Part shown: in pieces, positions 5,562-8,894 of the stretch
Numbering within the stretch: the stretch's first letter is position 1
How the letters are laid out: every line of letters begins with the position of its first letter
Origin: Bacillota bacterium
Lineage (GTDB): Bacteria > Bacillota > Clostridia > Acetivibrionales > DTU013
Direction: 5' to 3'
NCBI GenBank assembly: GCA_023435805.1
Contig: JAEZMC010000303.1
Location: 1 to 8,894, forward strand
Length of the DNA stretch: 8,894 nt
Notes under the pieces: model-generated
Told to the model about the DNA's origin: nothing
The model's database searches: none
The model's input: only the letters and a program-made list of their open reading frames with translations
Program-made: the position numbers and the translations under genes

Positions 5562-5590
5562 TTTTGAATAATTTCAGGAAATTATATTAT
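5562..5590 (+). promoter_or_regulatory. Weak candidate promoter for the exchanger gene
   Basis: TTTTGA (5562-5567), 17 bases, TATTAT (5585-5590) would start a transcript about 25 nt ahead of the exchanger start at 5623. The surrounding sequence is very AT-rich, so chance matches are likely, and read-through from the promoter at 5184 is an alternative source. Confidence 0.28.
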
Positions 5591-5622
5591 CTTGTTAAAA
5601 AATAAAAAAATGAGGCGGTTTC

Positions 5623-6615
5623 ATGCAATTTTTACTTTTAATTTTAGGACTGGTTATGATTATAAAGAGCGCGGATATCTTGATTGATTCCTCATCTAGA
5701 ATAGCATACAGATATGGGGTTTCTTCTTTTATTATCGGTATTACTGTTGTTGCTTTCGGAACCAGTGCCCCCGAGCTTGCAGTGGGGATTGTGTCAGGCA
5801 TAAACCATACAAACCAGTTGGCGCTGGGGAATATCATTGGAAGTTCCATGTCAAATATTGCCCTTATTGTCGGTTTGGCAGCAGTTATTTTTCCTTTAGA
5901 AGTAAAAGATACCGTATTAAAACGGGAGCTTCCTATATTATTTGTTGTTCAAATTGCTCTAGGAGCAATGATATTCATAGATGGGCAGTTATCAAGAGTT
6001 GAGGGGCTTATTCTAATAAGTGCGTTTGTGTTATTTATGATCTATATATCCAGGGATGCCAGAAAATCAATCAAAATACAGATTGACACTGAGGGCGACA
6101 TCGATACCGACAACGACGGAAATGGGCTGTCTTCACAACCGGATAACGAACAGAAAAATACCGGGCTGATTAAATTATGGTGCTATTCGTTCATGTCTTT
6201 GCTGGGCCTTTTTATAGGGGGAAAATTGACGGTAGATAGCAGTACGCAGATCGCACAAAGCTTTGGATTAAGCGAAACGCTGATAGGTTTGACGGTGGTG
6301 GCCCTTGCCACAACTATGCCTGAGCTTATCACAAGCATAGTAGCGGCGAGAAAAAAAGAACCGGAGATTGTGCTTGGGAATTGTATCGGAAGCAATATTT
6401 TTAATATACTTCTCGTATTGGGTTTCTCCTCCGTAATTTCTCCAATTCCCTCAGACAGCGACCTCTGGATGGAAGTGATTACAATGCTGGTACTCACCTT
6501 TTTTATATTTGTCATGTCATTGTTCCACAAAAAGCTGAAAAGGCTTACAGGGATTTTCCTGCTTACGGGGTACGTCGTCTATATTGCTTTCAAAATCATA
6601 TCTGCCTTAGGATAA
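5623..6615 (+). CDS. CaCA-family Na+/Ca2+ exchanger-like membrane protein
   Basis: This 330-residue integral membrane protein has the inverted-repeat layout of the calcium/cation antiporter family. The alpha-1 region has GTSAPE (46-51) and LGNIIGSSMSN (68-78); the alpha-2 region has ATTMPE (229-234) and LGNCIGSNIFN (251-261). E51 and E234 are the expected ion-binding acids. About ten hydrophobic segments are split into two halves by a hydrophilic loop (about 145-180). That loop contains D161-T-D163-N-D165-G-N-G-L, which looks like an EF-hand calcium loop but ends in Q172 instead of Glu. The protein probably exports Ca2+ in exchange for Na+ or H+. GAGG lies 7-8 nt before the ATG. Its DNA is visibly more AT-rich than the flanking genes. 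It lies downstream of an attenuator-like RNA that may control it. Ion specificity cannot be read from sequence. Confidence 0.92.
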   Translation: MQFLLLILGLVMIIKSADILIDSSSRIAYRYGVSSFIIGITVVAFGTSAPELAVGIVSGINHTNQLALGNIIGSSMSNIALIVGLAAVIFPLEVKDTVLKRELPILFVVQIALGAMIFIDGQLSRVEGLILISAFVLFMIYISRDARKSIKIQIDTEGDIDTDNDGNGLSSQPDNEQKNTGLIKLWCYSFMSLLGLFIGGKLTVDSSTQIAQSFGLSETLIGLTVVALATTMPELITSIVAARKKEPEIVLGNCIGSNIFNILLVLGFSSVISPIPSDSDLWMEVITMLVLTFFIFVMSLFHKKLKRLTGIFLLTGYVVYIAFKIISALG

Positions 6616-6798
6616 TAAAGTGTTTTCAGGACCTTTTAATAAAGTAATATAATGAGCCTAATATATCAGTTCATTATTTGGTGAAATATTAATGAGATAG
6701 GGGGAATATCTACGGGAAATATGGGTCCGTAAATTTGCCGTGCACGTATTCATAAAGGCTATTCATATGATAAGATACAGCCTTATAATGGAGTGTTG

Positions 6799-8496
6799 AT
6801 GAATATGTTCAGGAGCACGGGTGCCGGAAAACGTCTGATCAAGCTGGTTGAGGCATTCAACAAGGATGGGTTCGAAATCGCCAGGGTCGTTACATATCAC
6901 GGGAAAACAGGAGTTGCTGCCGTGAGCAGATCGGCAGTAAACTATGATACCGGCAGGGCCAAAAAAGCCTATTATCTTGAGGGAAATGCCTATGAAACAG
7001 GATATCTGATGGGATGCCTGGCGGCTGAAGAAGTTGAAAGAATGGCCATGGATTTTGCTGACAAGGTGGTATTTTCTTTTATCGGCTGCAAATCGCTGGA
7101 GAAGATAAAACTGGTCCAGGAAGCGCTGATCCGCATTATTTACAAGCTTTCAAAAAAAGCCTACCAATCGCTGCAGCCGGAAATACAGGATGAAATACAG
7201 GGCTTGTATGACGGCTGCCAGAGCCGGAGCAGCAATTCACGCGTGGATATGGAACACCTGATTGCGTTAAATATCGGAATCGATACGATTTGCTCCATGC
7301 TTTACCCGGGAATTCTGCTGAAGCGTGAAATGTCTGACATACAGCCTGAGGATTTTCATGTGCCGCTGATGTGCAACGCCTTTACCGTAAGCGGCAAGTC
7401 CGCAGGAGGAGGCTGCTATTTTGCCAGGGACTTTATGTTTCCTACCGCGGACGTTTTTCAGGACACCGCCGCCATGATCCTGTACCGTCCCGAGAATGCC
7501 GGAGGCAAGACGGAAATCCCGTTTGTCAGCATCAGCGCGCCCGGTATCATAGGCAGCATATCGGCAATGAATCTGGAAGGTGTTGCACTCGGGGTGAATA
7601 TGTCGCCCGGGGCCAACTGTGATCCCGGTCATGTCGGAACAAACTCACTCCTGCTGGTCAAAATGTGCGCACAGCACTGCGGAAGCGCCGAGGCAGCTGT
7701 GGACCTGATGATGGATACTCCAAGAGGCGTTTCCTGGAACTACATTATCGCGGACGGGAAAAATGAACGGTCCTGTGTTGCAGAAGCAGGCACGTCCGGC
7801 CCGGCACCCGATTTTACACAGATTCCCCCCGAAGCATACCGAGCTTTGCTTCCGGACAGGGAATTCATTGATGCCCACTCCTCCGGGCCGTACAGAAACG
7901 GCATCATGGTCCGATGGAATGACTACAGGTATCCGATGGAGTACCTGGACTTCAATCACGGCCTGTGGGACCGGTATTGTGAAAGAAACCATTCCGGCAA
8001 TGTAATCGAACCCGGCGCTTTTTCAGAATCCGGATATATTAATCCGACCGGACTGGAAAAAAACTGCCCATCCTCTTTTTACTTTGCTCCACAGAGAGAA
8101 GAAAGCGATGAAATACTCATTGCAACAAATCATTATATCCTGCCCGAAATGCGTTTCTTTGCCATGCACGAGTGGACGGAAAGCCTGATCGGGGGCAGGG
8201 TGAACGACATACAATGGCGCTATGATGAATTGAACGGGATGATGCGCGAAATGTTGAAGGAGCGCGGCAGCATCGGTCTTGAGGAAGCACGGGCGCTTGC
8301 GGGCTTCCTGTCGCCGCAGGGCAGGCACGCGGGCTATTATTCCGGCAATCCCAGAAGCAAGGACGGCAGAGAGATACGCATCGAAGGCTGTACATCCGTG
8401 TTCGACCTGAAAAACAGGATAGTGGAGAGCCATTATGGATATTATGGCGATCAGTGGGTCAGGCTTACTTTGCCCCTGTATTTTTCCCAGGGATAA
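6799..8496 (+). CDS. C45-type Ntn-hydrolase (acyl-CoA:6-aminopenicillanic acid acyltransferase-like autoproteolytic protein)
   Basis: The 565-residue protein has the pattern of the peptidase C45 / isopenicillin-N acyltransferase-like Ntn-hydrolases. An N-terminal segment with YLEGNAYETGYLMG (about 59-72) leads to C192 in LMCNAFTVSG, the expected nucleophile that becomes N-terminal after self-cleavage. It is followed by R210-D211 in FARDFMFP, MNLEGVALGVNM (about 257-268), GTNSLLLVKM (about 280-289) and SWNYIIADG (about 312-320), all matching the family order. These enzymes hydrolyse or transfer acyl groups at amide bonds; the substrate here is unknown. It is longer than the usual 350-400 residues, with an extra C-terminal part of about 200 residues. 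No signal peptide is visible, so it is probably cytoplasmic. GGAG lies 5 nt before the ATG at 6799; a GTG at 6793 and an ATG at 6805 are worse spaced. It converges on an M20 peptidase gene 41 bases away. The 183 bases upstream (6616-6798) show no convincing terminator or promoter, only a short AAGGCT/AGCCTT dyad (6755-6784). Confidence 0.85.
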   Translation: MNMFRSTGAGKRLIKLVEAFNKDGFEIARVVTYHGKTGVAAVSRSAVNYDTGRAKKAYYLEGNAYETGYLMGCLAAEEVERMAMDFADKVVFSFIGCKSLEKIKLVQEALIRIIYKLSKKAYQSLQPEIQDEIQGLYDGCQSRSSNSRVDMEHLIALNIGIDTICSMLYPGILLKREMSDIQPEDFHVPLMCNAFTVSGKSAGGGCYFARDFMFPTADVFQDTAAMILYRPENAGGKTEIPFVSISAPGIIGSISAMNLEGVALGVNMSPGANCDPGHVGTNSLLLVKMCAQHCGSAEAAVDLMMDTPRGVSWNYIIADGKNERSCVAEAGTSGPAPDFTQIPPEAYRALLPDREFIDAHSSGPYRNGIMVRWNDYRYPMEYLDFNHGLWDRYCERNHSGNVIEPGAFSESGYINPTGLEKNCPSSFYFAPQREESDEILIATNHYILPEMRFFAMHEWTESLIGGRVNDIQWRYDELNGMMREMLKERGSIGLEEARALAGFLSPQGRHAGYYSGNPRSKDGREIRIEGCTSVFDLKNRIVESHYGYYGDQWVRLTLPLYFSQG

Positions 8497-8537
8497 CCCG
8501 GAAAAGCGGTCGGTGCGTTTCAGGCCAGCGCCCCGTA

Positions 8538-8894
8538 TTACAAGTTTCGTATCAGCTGCCTGTAGAAGCTGACAACACCAGCCATGCTTTCTATCGATAT
8601 ACACTCGTTATTGCCATGAATTTTGTTCATATCGATGGTTTTCAAGCGGTACGGAGAGAACCGGAAGATATTGCTGCAGACGCTTTCATACTTGATGGAA
8701 TCCGAGCCGCCGAGCATGATGTACGGTGCCGGCAGCGCATCGGGAAAGACCTGGTGGATGGATCTTTCAATGGTTTTGAATGCACCTGACTCTTTGGAGG
8801 AAATCGCCGACGGGCTGTTGTACCGTATGATCTCCACCTTGATATCCAATCCTCGCAATACCTGATGAATATGCCTGAGAAGCCCCTCCTTCGT
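8538..8894 (-). CDS. M20-family metallopeptidase, C-terminal part (runs off right edge)
   Basis: The minus-strand frame is open from the right edge and ends at a TAA at 8538-8540, giving 118 residues of the C-terminus. The segment PAPYIMLGGSDSIKYESVCSN, the FRFSPYRL stretch, and IHGNNECISIES match the end of the M20 zinc peptidase family, closest in feel to the carboxypeptidase S / PM20D1 branch. The histidine in IHGNNE corresponds to the last metal ligand of the dinuclear zinc site. Family members cleave C-terminal residues from peptides or hydrolyse N-acyl amino acids. The start, the catalytic domain and the dimerisation domain lie outside the window. It is convergent with the C45-type gene, and the 41 bases between them show no good terminator. 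Confidence 0.9.
   Translation of the reverse strand, partial: TKEGLLRHIHQVLRGLDIKVEIIRYNSPSAISSKESGAFKTIERSIHQVFPDALPAPYIMLGGSDSIKYESVCSNIFRFSPYRLKTIDMNKIHGNNECISIESMAGVVSFYRQLIRNL

Noticed and set aside
8497..8537. GGTGC/GCGCC dyad as a bidirectional terminator between convergent genes
   Set aside because: Only five pairs with a wobble and no T tract on either side.

Overview
The window looks like chromosomal DNA from an anaerobic Gram-positive bacterium of the class Clostridia. This is inferred from strong GGAGG-type ribosome binding sites, sigma-A-like promoters, U-tailed intrinsic terminators, and protein families typical of that group (a DtxR/MntR-type regulator, a radical SAM/SPASM protein starting like clostridial homologues, a CheX-type phosphatase). 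Species cannot be read from the sequence. No rRNA, tRNA, CRISPR array, insertion sequence or phage gene was seen.

Left part (1-1332, minus strand): the N-terminal end of a metal-dependent DtxR-like repressor runs off the left edge. To its right, also on the minus strand, lies a 321-residue protein with an FG-GAP-like DLDGD motif and a C-terminal TPR-like segment; it ends in a strong three-tier terminator.

Signalling pair (1440-2843, plus strand): divergent from that gene is a two-gene operon. It encodes a stand-alone CheY-like receiver and a 291-residue protein joining four exact 29-residue MshEN-type repeats (the c-di-GMP-binding fold) to a CheX-like phosphatase domain. It has its own promoter, an upstream palindrome and a terminator. 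The simplest reading is a c-di-GMP-tuned phosphatase acting on the neighbouring receiver.

Middle (2963-5077, plus strand): a promoter and a 12-bp palindrome precede a radical SAM/SPASM gene. A 13-cysteine, 96-residue protein follows with its own -10 box, then a PlsC-type acyltransferase whose usual EGTR motif is replaced by EWKL.

AT-richer island (about 5078-6790): this holds a near-consensus promoter driving an approximately 108-nt structured RNA that ends in a perfect-looking terminator with a competing anti-terminator hairpin (a riboswitch-like attenuator or a small RNA), a short remnant that looks like the first residues of TrkA (potassium uptake), and a CaCA-family Na+/Ca2+ exchanger-like protein with an EF-hand-like acidic loop between its two halves. 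Cation homeostasis is the common theme.

Right end (6799-8894): a 565-residue C45-type Ntn-hydrolase/acyltransferase gene converges on the C-terminal end of an M20-family metallopeptidase that runs off the right edge.

The most promising undescribed items are the attenuator RNA and the MshEN-CheX/receiver pair.
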